Shown: in pieces, positions 36,192 through 48,364 of the stretch
How the letters are laid out: each line of letters opens with the position of its first letter
How positions within the stretch are numbered: position 1 is the first letter of the stretch
Source of the DNA: Aaosphaeria pasadenensis
Lineage: Eukaryota > Ascomycota > Dothideomycetes > Pleosporales
DNA length: 64,000 nt
Direction: 5' to 3'
Assembly: GCA_022813625.1 (NCBI GenBank)
Contig: JAKLMB010000005.1
Span: 1,178,001-1,242,000, forward strand
The notes under the pieces: model-generated
The model's input: the letters and a program-made list of their open reading frames with translations, nothing else
The model's database searches: none
What the model was told of the DNA's origin: nothing
Position numbers and translations under genes: made by a program

Positions 36192-39100
36192 TCAAAGCAC
36201 CAACTTGAGCGAATAAATCTCAAACGCCCTCACCTCCACCTTGACGCCCTTGTCGCCCTCGGCGCCCCCCTCGACATTCACATCCACAATCCCCGCCGTC
36301 AGATCCTCCAGCTCGTCCTCGAGCGCATTCACGCGGACCACCTTCTTCACTTTGATGCCGCCCCACGACACGACGCCCTTGCTCTTCCCGCCGAGGGAAT
36401 CGTACAGGCGGAGGATGATCGATTGCCCCTTTTTGACGGGCAAGTCGCCGCGGGACACGTCTTCGTCATCTTCGCCGCGCTTGATGGTGTCGAGGATGAG
36501 GTTGGGGGCGTTGTGGATGCGGAGGGCGGTTAGGAGGGATGGTGGTGGTGAAGAAGAAGACACGGCGGTAGAGGGGGACGAGTCGCCGACGATCTTGAGC
36601 GGGGAGTTGAATTCGAAGGCCTTGCGGATGGTGCGCTGGTCGAGGGCGCCGGCGTGCGGGAAGATGGCGTAGCGGATTGTGTGGTTTCCCATGTCGGCGT
36701 GGGCGTCGGGCGCCTTCGGGGCGCGGAGGAGGGACAACCGCATGTTGTTGCCGACGGTCGCGAAGCCGAATTTCGAGTCGTTGAGGATGCTGACGCCGTA
36801 AGAGGATTCCGAGAGGTCCGCCCACTTGTGGCAGCACACTTCGAACTTGGCCATGTCCCACGTCGTGTTGTAGTGCGTCGGGCGCCGCACGATGCCGAAC
36901 TGCGTCTCGTACGACGCTTCTGTGTTGACGATGTCGACGGGGAATTCGACCTTCAGGAACTTCATCGTCTCGTGCCAGTCGACGTCGGTGGTGAATTCGA
37001 TGGCGGTGGGTTGGTCACCCACGGCCGCGGAGAGGGAGAGGGTTGTCTTTGCGGAGGACTTGTCCGAGATCTTGGTTTCGATGGTGAGGGAGACGCGGTG
37101 CGGGCTGTTCTCTGTGATGCTGACGCTGTGGGGGGCCAGCTCGGCGCGCGAGTTGAGGTGGAAGACTTCGACGTCCCAGGCCTGCCAGTAGAGCGGCTTG
37201 TCGTCGAAGATGACGAGCTGGCCGGCCCGCTTGCCCTTGGGGATGAGCTCCCGCTCGATGGACCTGTCGTAGAGGGAGGTGATTGCGCCGTCGGTGACCT
37301 CGACAACGTACTGCGAGTTGCGGAGCTCGAACACGTTGGATTTGACCTCCTTGATGGAGGCCGTGCTTGCCATGTAGGCAGAAGCGAGGGGACGGATGGA
37401 CATGGCGCCGGGAGCGTTGCTGTGCGCGAGGCCGTACGAAGGAAGGTTTGCAACGGTTGGTGGTAGCTTGATGATCTCGGTACGACCCCATGGGAGTGTG
37501 TTCAAGGCGACTAGTTTGCTGTCGGCCTTCAGTTCCTGGTCGAAACCAAGTTCTGCAAGAGCCTCTGATAGGATCCTCTCGCCGGTCTTGAAGACCTCTG
37601 CGTAGATCTGTAAAATGTTAGTTATCAAGTCGCAAGTTCCATTCGGCAGGAAGAAATACCTCGTCCGAGTCATCGTAGCACATCTCGATGGAACTACCGG
37701 GCAGACAGTCGTGGAATTGGCAGAGCAGAACATTCTCCCACATATCATCAATGTCCTTCTTGGGGTACTTGTACGAGCTCTTCTTCTCACTAAAGCTACC
37801 CTTCACTGTAGCTAACGTGGCAAGATACTCGATATCCCTGAGCAAGAACTCTGCCTTCCTGTTGTTGCGCTTGTTGTTTGCTTGGGTGGTGTATGTACCT
37901 CGGTGAAGTTCGAAGTACAATTCGCCGTACCAGGTCACCAGATCCAAACCGTTCTCGATCTTCTTCTCGAGTCGGTCAAAGAAGTCGTCGGCCGAGTCAC
38001 CAAGCTTGATGCGAGGGAGAAGGCCGACCTGATCGCTGATTCCTCGGCAGCGTCGGAGCTTCTCGATATGTTGGTAGGTTGGTCCACCCCCACCATCTCC
38101 CTTACCAAACACAAGTAATGAAGTATGGTCCTGATCCAGAGATTTATGCTGAGAAACGCTTCTCTTCACATCGCCAAAGTTGGCCTCGGCAGTGTAGGTC
38201 TCTGAAGGTGGCATATGGCAGATGACCTGGCTGTTATCGAGTGCGACCCAATTGAATGTAGTATGGGGGAAGTTATTGATGTTGTTCCAGCTGAGCTTCT
38301 GGGTAAGAAACCTCGTCATTCCCGCAATCTGACAAACCTGAGGCAACTGGGTTGAGTAGCCGAATGTGTCAGGAAGCCAGAATGTCTTGCAGCGCTGTCC
38401 GAATCGGCTTTCGAAGTAGCGTTGCCCATAGAGGAATTGTCGGACCAAAGACTCGCCACCTGGCAAGTTGGTGTCATGTTCGACCCAACTTCCACCAATA
38501 GGCTGGAATGTGCCTTCCTTAACCTTCTTCTTGACGCGATCAAAAACGCTGGGATAGTTCTGTTCTAACCATTTGTACTGCTGTGCCTGTGAACAACAGA
38601 ATCGAAGCTCTGGGTAGCGATCGATGAGGTCGATCTGGTTTGACCACGATCGTGCAACCTTTCGTTTCGTCTCGGCAAAAGGCCAGAGCCAACAAGTATC
38701 GATATGACAATAACCGATGCCGGTCACAATAGGATCATTGTCTGTTTCGTAAACCTTGTGCGAATCCACGTTCTTGCCGAGGTACTCGCTCGCGATCTTT
38801 CGACCTTGCAAAATGCTCTCATCGCTACCATTGCCAGCAATGAAAGCGTCGATGATACGGTTCCCGACCTGTTGAGCCTGGTGGGCTTGGGCAGAGTCTT
38901 GGGGGAACTCGCGAGCCGCGTCGCTGATCTCCCAGAAATCAAAATAGAGGCCTCGAGCCTGCAAGTTTACAGCAGTGATGTCGGCCGTATGTAATTGAAA
39001 GTATCGGTTAGGATCGGGCGGTTGAATGCTATCGCCCCCGGGCGCATTGCCAAACATGCCGTTGCATGCCATTTCAACGTAAAAGATGTGTTCTTTTCCA

Positions 39101-39671
39101 TCCTTATACTTCTTTGGCAGAATCCATTCCGTACGTTCTCCGCCGCCAGTCAATCCATGTATGACATCTCCATCTTCAGTCCAGATCAAACCCTCATTAT
39201 TAGCGTCCCAGACGAATTCGAGATGATCATGTTTAAGAAGCTCATCCGGAACCTTCAATTGGACCTTGAACCAGTGAGTAGACCAACTCGGTCCAAACGA
39301 TTTTCCGACCTCGGTAGGTTTAAATTCATGGGATGTGGCGTCCTTGAACGTGGGACGTGTAAGGTTCGGAGGTGAATAGACGGATAGCTTTACATGTGGA
39401 TGGCCCGAAGCGCGAGCGGGATTGATCTTGCTAGTACTTGTTAGCGTCAGGTGCTCAATGAAGTCGAATGTTGTCAAAATGAATGCTCGTCCCGACACCA
39501 GGAGCTTCCGACTCACGGTAAAAGGCCCTGCTCTCTATACTGGCCGCCATCGGTGAACTGCCGCAGGCGGTCCTGATAAATGCGGTGGATCTGTTTCCCC
39601 ACAGGCGTCTCCGCAATTGCGGGGTACTCCGACTTGGTAAAAGGCATGATGCGATGAGACTCTCCACCCAT
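36192..39671 (-). CDS. ams1: Class II alpha-mannosidase, GH38 (AMS1 type)
   Basis: Three exons, 39671-39517, 39430-37660 and 37607-36192, sum to 1113 residues. The N-terminus has QIHRIYQDRLRQFTDGGQYRE, as in fungal Ams1. The GH38 zinc ligands are in CHIDTCWLWPF (H294, D296) and the catalytic nucleophile is D406 in FWLPDTFGYS. Zinc and substrate motifs continue with GKGDGGGGPT and the C-terminal beta domains. No signal peptide is visible, in line with Ams1, which reaches the vacuole by the Cvt/autophagy route and degrades free oligomannosides. The third exon is clearly richer in GC than exon 2 (see findings). A more upstream in-frame ATG exists at 39863 but the extra residues look like promoter sequence. 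Confidence 0.95.
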
Positions 39672-40315
39672 GGTTTTCAAGAGCGGATAGCGTTCAGGAA
39701 GGCTGGATTTAAATGCAGGATGATGCAGTTGTATATGATTGCGTAGAGTGCCAGGTACCTTGCAGGAGGTTGGAGCTCCGGGGCTTCCCCGCATCTTGGC
39801 GGGTCCAAGCTCCCACGCTCCAACGCCTCCCTGTGAGCTTATTCGGGTAGCACAAACCGTCATGCGATGGTGCCGCTTGATGCTTTTTTATATGAATCAC
39901 GACTCATGCCATCGGGCCGTGAAGATTCCTTAGGGCATTGAGACATGCTCGTCGATGATATGTACACATGTTCATTGAAACATGATGCATGTGATCTTTT
40001 TCATCGTTGTACAACAATTTGGTGCAACCCTCCATTCCATGAAATTGAACACCTGGCGATCAATCATGATTATTGGCACAATTGCCTTTTCCATCTCGAG
40101 AAAGACATGTGCATTGAAAACACGACGAACTACGGAGTACATCGTGGAGCAAATTTCTTTTGATATTGCAAGAGCTGTGGTGGGAAGTATCCAATCCGCG
40201 CGGAGAACGATACCCGTTCGTCATAATACTATAAAACCCGTCGACCTTGGGATGAGCCCGGTGATATGGGTCTCATCCAGGGATAATATATTGCGATTGA
40301 TCCTGCGACCGCGAC
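39672..40315. other. Intergenic: divergent promoter ams1 / SDR
   Basis: About 0.64 kb between divergent starts. It holds a TATA-like element for the SDR gene at 40230-40236 and one TACGGAGTA at 40131-40139. No gene was seen. Confidence 0.6.
40230..40236 (+). promoter_or_regulatory. TATA box (TATAAAA) of the SDR gene
   Basis: TATAAAA lies 80-86 bases before the SDR ATG, a usual place for a fungal TATA element. Confidence 0.45.
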
Positions 40316-41077
40316 ATGTCTTTATCCAATAAACTCATAACTATCACGGGTGCAGCATCTGGGATTGGACTGTCAACCGCGCGAATACTTGCCCGACGCG
40401 GCGCTTTACTATCCCTTGCCGACTACAATGCTTCCAAATTACAAAATGCCCATTCGGAACTCGCGTCACTGTCATCCTCATCGAAAGTAATCTCCACTCC
40501 ATTAGACATCCGAGATACCGACTCTGTAAACAAATGGATTCACACCACAAAAGAAAAATTCGGGATGCAAATTGACGGAGCTGCCAATGTGGCTGGGTTC
40601 CACCCTTTGTGGACTCCAAAGAACGTGCAAGAAATCAGCGACGAAGAGTTCGAAGAGGTGATCGCCATCAACACGACAGGACTATTTAAATGCCTACGCG
40701 CGCAACTCGCAGAAGGCGTACTCAATGAGAAGGGTGCATCGATTGTGAACGTTGGATCTGTCTCAGGACTTATTGGCTTTGCAGGAGATGCTGCCTATGT
40801 TGCAAGCAAACATGCTACTCACGGGCTGACTAAGAGTGTCTCAAAAGAAGCTGGGAAGAGGAATATAAGGGTTAATGCCGTCGCGCCGGGTCAGACTGAT
40901 ACCCCAATGGTGCAAGCGATGCAGGCTGAGAACGGGGTGCTTCCGACTCCAGCCGTCAGCTTGGGCAGATCAGGAATGCCAGAGGAAATCGCAGAATTGA
41001 TTGTATGGCTTCTAGGGGATGAGAGCCGATATGTCACTGGGAGTATATACCGAATTGACGGCGGTATGCTTGAGTAG
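40316..41077 (+). CDS. Short-chain dehydrogenase/reductase (classical SDR)
   Basis: Single exon, 253 residues. The cofactor motif TGAASGIG is at residues 11-18. NVAG (about 92-95), the catalytic Ser in VGSVSG and the Y161-x3-K165 pair in AAYVASK complete the classical SDR active site. VNAVAPGQTDTPM and the C-terminal IYRIDGGM are also standard. An acidic residue after the second strand (SLADYN) suggests NAD preference, which is inference. The substrate cannot be predicted. The gene shares its promoter region with ams1 and converges on the pectate lyase with only 118 bases between the stops. Confidence 0.9.
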   Translation: MSLSNKLITITGAASGIGLSTARILARRGALLSLADYNASKLQNAHSELASLSSSSKVISTPLDIRDTDSVNKWIHTTKEKFGMQIDGAANVAGFHPLWTPKNVQEISDEEFEEVIAINTTGLFKCLRAQLAEGVLNEKGASIVNVGSVSGLIGFAGDAAYVASKHATHGLTKSVSKEAGKRNIRVNAVAPGQTDTPMVQAMQAENGVLPTPAVSLGRSGMPEEIAELIVWLLGDESRYVTGSIYRIDGGMLE

Positions 41078-41195
41078 GAAATCTCGTGCAGGAGATGTGT
41101 GTTAGGATGTTGACTATGATTAAACATTTTGCAATCTTGGGGCTAAAATATCCTCGCTCGTAACCATGAATGTATATACAGTAGGACCGACCACA

Positions 41196-42247
41196 CTAGA
41201 TCTGTCCAAGACCAGAGCCTGCGAGCACAGTCTTCTTGACATCATTCAACTTTGTAAGCTTGTATTTGTAAGGCGCCTTCGTGAAGTTTCCGACTTGAGT
41301 GATGTTGATGCTGGCCGGGCCCCAATCGTTCTCTGCATTGGAAGTTAATCTCTGACGATTGCGCGTGGATAGTATCTACACTTACTGGCACCAAGGTTGG
41401 CGAAACCATCAATCTCAAAGTCTCCGTCGGGGGATGTGTTGGGGCTGTCCTCGGGAATAACCAAGCCGTATGTCGAAAGTGCCTCGCGGGTCTTTCCACG
41501 GAACACATTGCCTTCAACAAGGACCTGATTGTCACTGCGGCTGTGGATGGCCTGGTACAAGAAGTCCTCGTAAAGGTTGTTGTACACATGTTGGTGTCCG
41601 AAGCGACCAGCAGGGCCGCGGGTACCAGAGTTGCGCCAGTGGTTGTGGTGGTACGTGATGTGCAAGTGACCACTGTCAACAGCTCGAAGGGCGTCCGAGT
41701 TGCCGATGAGCGACGACTTCCAGTGATCATGGAAGTAGTTCCATGAGACGGTGACCCAGTCGCTTGCTCGGATGATATCGACCTGTCCGTCATAGAAATC
41801 CGGACCTTTGTTGATATCAGACGAGAACTCATTGTGGTCGATCCAAACGCGGGTGCTGTTTTGGATCGTGATACCATCGTTGTCGACGATGAATCGAATT
41901 CCCAAATTGCGAACAATCACATTGGTAGCATTGGCAATCGTGATTCCGCTTTGGGAGATCTCTGCACCTTTGCCAGTTCCCAGGATGCTCTTGTTGCTTC
42001 CAACACGGAGCCTGGAAGTCAAGTTGAAGCGTCCCTTTGCGTAGATGATCTTTGGAGCATCTCCAGCAACGGCAGCTACGAGCTGTTCAGGCGTAGTGAC
42101 AGTCACAACTTGACCACCCTTTCCGCCAGTTGTAGGGCCAATTGGGTTGTCCTTTGCAAAGCCGACCAAATCGAAGTTGCATCCTGCCGGAGCAGCAGTA
42201 GCAACAAGAGCCAAAGGAGCAATTGCAGAAATGAGTGAGAGCTTCAT
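41196..42247 (-). CDS. Secreted pectate lyase, polysaccharide lyase family 1
   Basis: Two exons, 42247-41386 and 41332-41196, sum to 332 residues. A signal peptide (KLSLISAIAPLALVATAAPA) opens the protein. The parallel beta-helix family shows its marks: VWIDHNEFSSD, DGQVDIIRASDWVTVSWN with calcium-binding acids, and the arginine-bearing WRNSGTRGPAGRFGHQHVYNN. It should cleave de-esterified pectate by beta-elimination outside the cell. The unspliced frame stops shortly after residue 290, so the second exon, encoding KNDWGPASINITQVG to LAGSGLGQI, is needed to complete the C-terminus. Confidence 0.94.
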
Positions 42248-42307
42248 GATGCAGAAGAATTGAGCTGCGAGGTGAAGTAAAGAATTCTGTAAGGGTACCT
42301 GGAAGCA

Positions 42308-42314
42308 ATTTATA
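42308..42314 (-). promoter_or_regulatory. TATA-like element of the pectate lyase gene
   Basis: Sense sequence TATAAAT lies 61-67 bases upstream of the ATG at 42247, consistent with an inducible secreted-enzyme gene. Confidence 0.45.
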
Positions 42315-44283
42315 TGATCAACATTTCAGAATATCGAGGACCCGTTTCCCGGTCAGTCCCTGGATTCCAATAACAAATCCCTCGTCACGACTGTAATTAT
42401 TCCATGGTGGCGCTCCTCTGACAGGTAGAGAAGCTGCAGCAGGCTGCGATCAACGTGACAAACGACGCCTCGAATTGCAAAATCTTGCATGTACAGGGTG
42501 ATGACGCATATCATCCAGTGTTGTGCTGTAGGATAAAATTGGGAATATCAAAGAGCAAGCATCAGCGAGGAATACGAGTGGTGGAAGATCTCACGGCGAA
42601 TTTAGATACCCCAGATCTACCCCGGTCTGCTAACTCATCCCAGTCCCTTGGCGGTTTGTGGGGAAATAGAGCAGCACAGTTGAGAGATCACGACTTTGAG
42701 TTCGTCTTACTGCAATCTTGGAAGAACGTCTCCTATTGACGGAAATTTTGAACTGTGATTATGATTGAGCGTCAGAGAGACGGTATGGTAGAACGCCTAT
42801 TAATGTACTTAGCACTTTTGCCGAATGTGGACTACAACATAGTCAAGATTGATATTCCACTTGACACTTGAGGATTGATCGCCACTGCTGAGCTCCTTTC
42901 AAATTTGTCATCACAATGTGAATGTGGATTAGCAGTAAGGCTACGCTCTTCGGTAATGTGGAGTGATCAGTGTGATCAGTCAAGAGAGTACAAGACAAAT
43001 GTAAAAGGGTGATCGAGTCGCGGAGCGGTAGCTAACCGAAATCCCGAAAATGTACGGACAAAATGATACGAACATTGTAGATGTTCTGCCGCCATGCAAT
43101 CCTGTTGGTATCCTATTGGAATCGGACTGTCGTTCATGTCGACCACGTACTCGCAGCTTTGGAACTATAAGAATGCAAAAGAACGTCCAGAAGAAACACG
43201 TCAATCCATAAAGCCTTAAAGCACAAGCTCCCTCAGGAAATCTGTGCGTCAAGCTTGAAAGTTCCACATCTGCTGAATTACATAGGCAGTATTCTTTACT
43301 ACTTTCTTCCATGATACAGCCAAACATGCAGGAAAGTTCAATGTGATCTGGTACAATCAACTCTCGGATGCTGATTGTTGGATGTTTCTTATGGTTCAAG
43401 AAGGTGGATGCGAATGAATAACAGGTATTGGAAGTGGACTGTTGTTCCATAGGAATTCGCGAACGATTGGTAGAAATTTGAGCAGTACGGCCACGGAGAA
43501 GATTCTCGCGCTGCTGCAAAAAATTCAGGAAGTGACGAAGTTGATTCGTACGATTGAAACAACCTGGTCATTGAATCCCGGTCGCGAATTTGTCATTGGC
43601 ATGTGAGAAAACAGTCCTCAACTGCTTCGCCGCACTATGCATTCACTTCGCGAAAGGAAAACGCAAGAGAATGAGACGGGAAATCGCTCATCTTTAAAGT
43701 TCAATCCAGTATACTTGGGCTGCTGGGATGTCTTCCGAACCAAGTGCACCATTCATCGCATTCGGAATCAGCCGAGGCCTTGATGGAACTGGCACGAGCG
43801 CGCACGTTGCGATGGACATTACCAGGTCATGGCGAGAACACAAATGTTCCATCCAGAAGCAAAGAAAACCCAGTGCGATGGGCCGAGGATATAAGGATTA
43901 TGTTGAGAGGTGGGGACTTCTTTACGTCCTTCGCCTCATGAGGTAGCATACGGATACTGCTCCGAGCATAGAACAGGGATCTTAGACCCCTGGGGCGGCA
44001 CAACGGGGTCCACCTGCCGCGCTGCGGGTAGAATAGAGCTGAACGAACATTTGCCTACAATAATGTGGCTTTTTGGCAATATGTGAACGGGCTGGTAATA
44101 TGTACAGCGAAAGGGGTTCCCGGAAGACTTTCCTTTCCAGTGTGTTGTCGCCACGGCACCAGATGCGGCATGTGTTTGATGTGCACAAATCACGAAGAAG
44201 AACATGAGACACTGCATTCGAAGGAGTCGGCTCAACGCTGGAAGTGTGTATGAAGATCAGGAAATTCGTTATGCATACATATT
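42315..44283. other. Intergenic: pectate lyase promoter and CFEM-GPCR 3' flank
   Basis: About 2 kb. A 179-codon minus-strand frame at 42980-43519 has no ATG at its start and no motif. Two overlapping 65-72-codon plus-strand frames at 43728-43946 are also unsupported. No repeats or transposon remnants were recognised. Confidence 0.5.
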
Positions 44284-45703
44284 CTACAAGCTCACTGAAC
44301 TAGAACTACCACTCTTAGGTTTGGCCTTCCCACTGTCGCCATCCAGCGAGACCAGACCGATCTCATCGCCGTCTTTATCAGCATGTGACACTTCGAAGGT
44401 CTTCGTGAATGTGATCGTGTGCTTGTCCCTTCCATTCTTGTCGCGGCCCAGAGCGCTTGACAGCCCGCCATTCGACGGTGCGGTGCCTTTCCCGGGTGCT
44501 CCACTCCGACTGCCATATTTCGCATAGTACTGATTCGATCTGTTGTCCGTGGTGCCGAAAACCTTGGGGAAAAACCTCACAAGAATGACTCGCATGGCAG
44601 GCATGCAGGCGCACATGATTCCAACGTTGATTTCGATCGTAGACCAGTTGATGACATCCCATTGATCCCAGGTGGGGTTCATCGACTTTCCGAAGTGGAT
44701 GAGTGACTGAAGTCGAAGCGCGGAGACGATCGTAACGAAGAATCCTACACAGAACATGGCTGCGACACCAATCTTCTTCCTCCAAGCTAGTTTGAGATGT
44801 ATCAGTTGGGATAGGGGTATCGCCAACATCCAGATATCCAGAGCTATGCTAACAGCAGCGTTTGCCCATCCTAAAGCATTGATGTTGATGCAGGTGCCCT
44901 CGTGTTCTCCATCCCAGTTGGTCCAATAGTAGCTCAGTGGTTGGCATTGACTGAGGGCAGCAATGACGAACGTGATGCCATACAATGCGTTGAATATGAT
45001 CGTGGCCAAGATGACCTTCCTGACGGCGACTCCAGGAAAGATTCGACGATAGAAGAATAGCAGCGACATTTTGAGAATCGCAACAATGGCGAAATACATG
45101 ACTTCCATGATGTAGAAATACATCAAAAAGTCAGTGATTTGAGAAACCTTCAATGTCCAGATGTCCCTTCCGATACCGTTCGGTAGCAGTCCTCTATCAC
45201 TGATGATTGTTTGAGGAACACCGGCGATAAGTGTTGCGAGAATAAAGTAATCGTCCAGTCCAAGCTCGGAGATCGTGACGAAGGACTTGTAAGCCAACCG
45301 GGACATGACGAAGAAACTGGAGAGGACGCCGAATGTGATGTTGATTCGCTTGAAGAGGGGACCTCTATTACGGATTGGAGCCCCGCAAGTTGTCATTGTG
45401 GTGTTCTTGGTCGCCAGTCCTTGCTTGATAGTACAAGCCTGTAGAACACATGCTTCCACTGAGCCGAGTAGCTTCGTGTCAGTGCAGATACATGCTTGAT
45501 CGGTGGGCTGGCATGAGGAATCTGCAAGTGAAGTTTTCAAACATTGTACCTAATTCTGTCTTAGAAACCATATGGGAATGCTGCTATTAACAACTCACTG
45601 CACAAGGGGGCAAAGTCGCAATGGCCGCAGACAGTGACGAGTTTTGGGCCACAGTACCAGAAACAATTGACAGCAACACAAGAAGAAAGCCCGCTCCTCT
45701 CAT
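44284..45703 (-). CDS. CFEM-domain seven-transmembrane receptor (PTH11-related class)
   Basis: Two exons, 45703-45599 and 45549-44284, with a 49-base intron, give 456 residues. A signal peptide (about 1-19) precedes a complete eight-cysteine CFEM domain that starts LPPCAVQC and includes CQPTDQACIC. Seven hydrophobic segments follow (for example ITDFLMYFYIMEVMYFAIVAIL and IGVAAMFCVGFFVTIVSAL), with the LDDYFILA and FYRRIF signatures of the fungal rhodopsin/Pth11-like family. The 90-residue tail is Ser/Lys/Asp-rich and cytoplasmic. In plant pathogens such receptors sense surface or host cues upstream of cAMP signalling; the ligand here is unknown. Confidence 0.93.
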
Positions 45704-48364
45704 CTTGTCGTCAAGTATTTCGTCGATTCAGTATGGGGGAAGGAGGGAGAAAAGAGATTAAGAAACACATATCAGGCAGTTTGGGAGCTTTTCTAACGTG
45801 ACGCAGGTCGCCGGTCCTGACGGCAAGGTCCCTGCTCGCCAACGTAGCGTGGAGCAGCCTGGCATTGAATTAATTCACAAGTTCTCAAACGGATGAAACT
45901 TAATTAGTGCTGATGGGACGGTTCCATGACATAAAGTTGAGCCCAACAACCTTAGCGAGTGAACGGAGCGATCGCCGACTTTCTGATTCGTTGATCCAGA
46001 GTAGTAGACAGCTTCTCGACAGTTCGATTGCAACCTAGACACCCGGCAGCCAAAAGCCGCCGCACACCGAGACGTTGCCTTTTTCGAGGCATTAGGTTTC
46101 CTTTTTAAAGGTAGTGGATTTCCTCTTTTGAGACAATGAAGATCTATCAAGGATTGATAAGATGAGAATCTAGAAAAAGAGACAGTAATGAATACTGAGC
46201 AATGGGTTCATTTGGGTAATGTTTCATTGTGTATTATTAAGACTTCTATAGAAGCTGTAATTATAAAGCAGCAGCTGAGTTTCCGAGGTAGGATTGTCCT
46301 GGTTTCGTGAGGAGCTTGGTGTATGGTGTTGTGCTAGAGCACACAGTAGAATTCTTCCGTTTGCAGCTACGATGCCCCTAGAATTTCGAGCAAGGGCCCA
46401 ATCAAACGATGTCTCGCCTTCAACGGGATATTAAGAAGGTTCAAGCTTGCTATGTAAGGCGTCTCAATATGTGGGTCGTATTCCTCCACCGTTCTATATG
46501 CGCCGGCAGTACTTCCCAAAACAATCAAGTATAGAGAAGGCGAAGAAGAGAACGTGCTCCATGCCGGACCGATGACCTAACGGAACCATGTCACCGAACG
46601 TATAGAAGTATGATGTCCAGAATTAATCTTTGGTAGCGACCGACATTAGGCAGGACGCGGAGAGTGGAAGCGAGCACCTACTCACACTTTACGACTCACG
46701 AGGAAAGCTCAATCGGCCCTGGGGCGTAGGACTATCGAAATCCACATGGGATTTTTGAAGGGCAGAGTAGGTAGTGGCAATAATGCTGTAGAATCTCAGG
46801 AGAGCCCAGGGAGGCGTTCGAAGTTAGAGTTTCGACATGTGGAGCGAGTGCACAGACCACCATCTTGTAGAATTGTAATCCATCTTCGCGATCAGTGTCG
46901 GATGATCTCCGCTACCCATACCTGACATGTCGGCAAATCGTTCGATATCGTATCGGCCCACTGAGTACTGAATTCTCTCTGGGGATATCATGAATCATGC
47001 TCGTATTTTTGTAGAAGATGTCGACATCATCCCAGCATCGCATCCGACAACCTCGAAACAGACGGGACTCTGCGCAACCGAGGAATAGTTCACCATACAT
47101 AGATGCTCTTAGGTTCCGCGGGCTGCGTAGCATTTTCATTGGCTTTCGCAAACATAGACGCAGAATCTGTCGCTACCCGATGTTTCATATTGATCGTGTG
47201 TGACAGCCATAGCATTACTTCGCTACGGGCTGTCGAGGGGCTGTCGAGTGGCTTTGGTCTGGCCCTGTCGAGGAGTAATGGCAATTAGGAGTATTTCGAC
47301 ACACAATTTTCGCCGGGATTAACTCTGCTTTCGGCGATGAAAAGTGGGTTCAGGTATGGCTGGTCTAAAGTGCTGACGACCACACCCCTACCTAACTACC
47401 CTTAGTTACTCTATAAGTTGCCTACCACTTACTTGGTACTTTGTTTCGGTACATCAGGAACCCAATGGCTCCTGAGATATCTATCGTGTAGTGCCAATCC
47501 TCCACGTGGATTGCCATACGTCCCTGCATCGTGGAGAATTCGCCGAATTTCGTGCCACTGGTGGTTCCATTGGCGGTGGGCTCTCGCGCCATGCAGAATC
47601 CACGCCGTCAATATATCTGCAGGTTGAGCTATGCTATGCTACTGGCATTTAATTTTCTACAACCTTGATATTTGTCTCCATTGAAAGGCCTTATTGGGTC
47701 CTTCTGTTAGGGCGTTACCCTTCGGAGCGACCACATGACTCTGATGTCTATACCTTCCTTGCGGAGGCGAGAGATGTGTGTACTCGGAACAGAAAGTTTG
47801 CCTTCATGCATTAGAACCAACGATCTTGCCCTTGAGCGTGAACAGTCTCACAAACTATCTCAGACCCCGCACGAGTAACAAGAATACAGTTTGTAAATAA
47901 ACTAGTCATTATCATTTCATACATTGGAACATGCAGAAATCTTGTACAAACATTGATCGGTCAGGGGCTTCATGTTGGCAGTTATGGCATATTTATTAGA
48001 ATAGTCGAAGCGCAAAGCCACAGTTTAATTTCAATATGATGCTAACAAGCCAATGTCTGCAAGCAATTGCGCAGCGTGCATCGCCCGCCGTGGCCCCACA
48101 CTACTCACAGATAGATCCACATGGATCACATCACGAAGAGCTTCACGATCAGCCGCAGCATCGCAGCGTAGTCTCTTTGCCGTTGTTTTACCGGAAGATG
48201 CGGATCACATACGCCAGTAACAAATAAATCGCCGTGTGGGTCAGTCAATTCACTTCAAGCTACGAGATAAGCCTACTCGTCCCAATCGAAGCCGGGCATC
48301 CCCGGCGGGAGACTCCACGTCACTGGTGCCTTTTAATACTGCTGATCAGCATCGTGCTCTGCAC
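45704..48364. other. Intergenic: CFEM-GPCR promoter and SurE gene 3' flank
   Basis: About 2.66 kb with no supportable gene. Only scattered ORFs under 95 codons are present. One at 47103-47288 (+) starts with a hydrophobic stretch but is otherwise featureless. No TE remnant was recognised. Confidence 0.5.

Noticed and set aside
36654..37466. 270-codon plus-strand ORF
   Set aside because: It lies opposite GC-rich ams1 exon 3 and its Val/Asp/Gly-rich composition is what the complement of G/C-ending codons gives. No motif.
42980..43519. 179-codon minus-strand frame
   Set aside because: No ATG at its start, no domain, no convincing splice partners; probably chance.
43728..43946. Two overlapping plus-strand ORFs of 65-72 codons
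   Set aside because: Neither frame carries a motif or splice continuation; kept only as a possible gene remnant.
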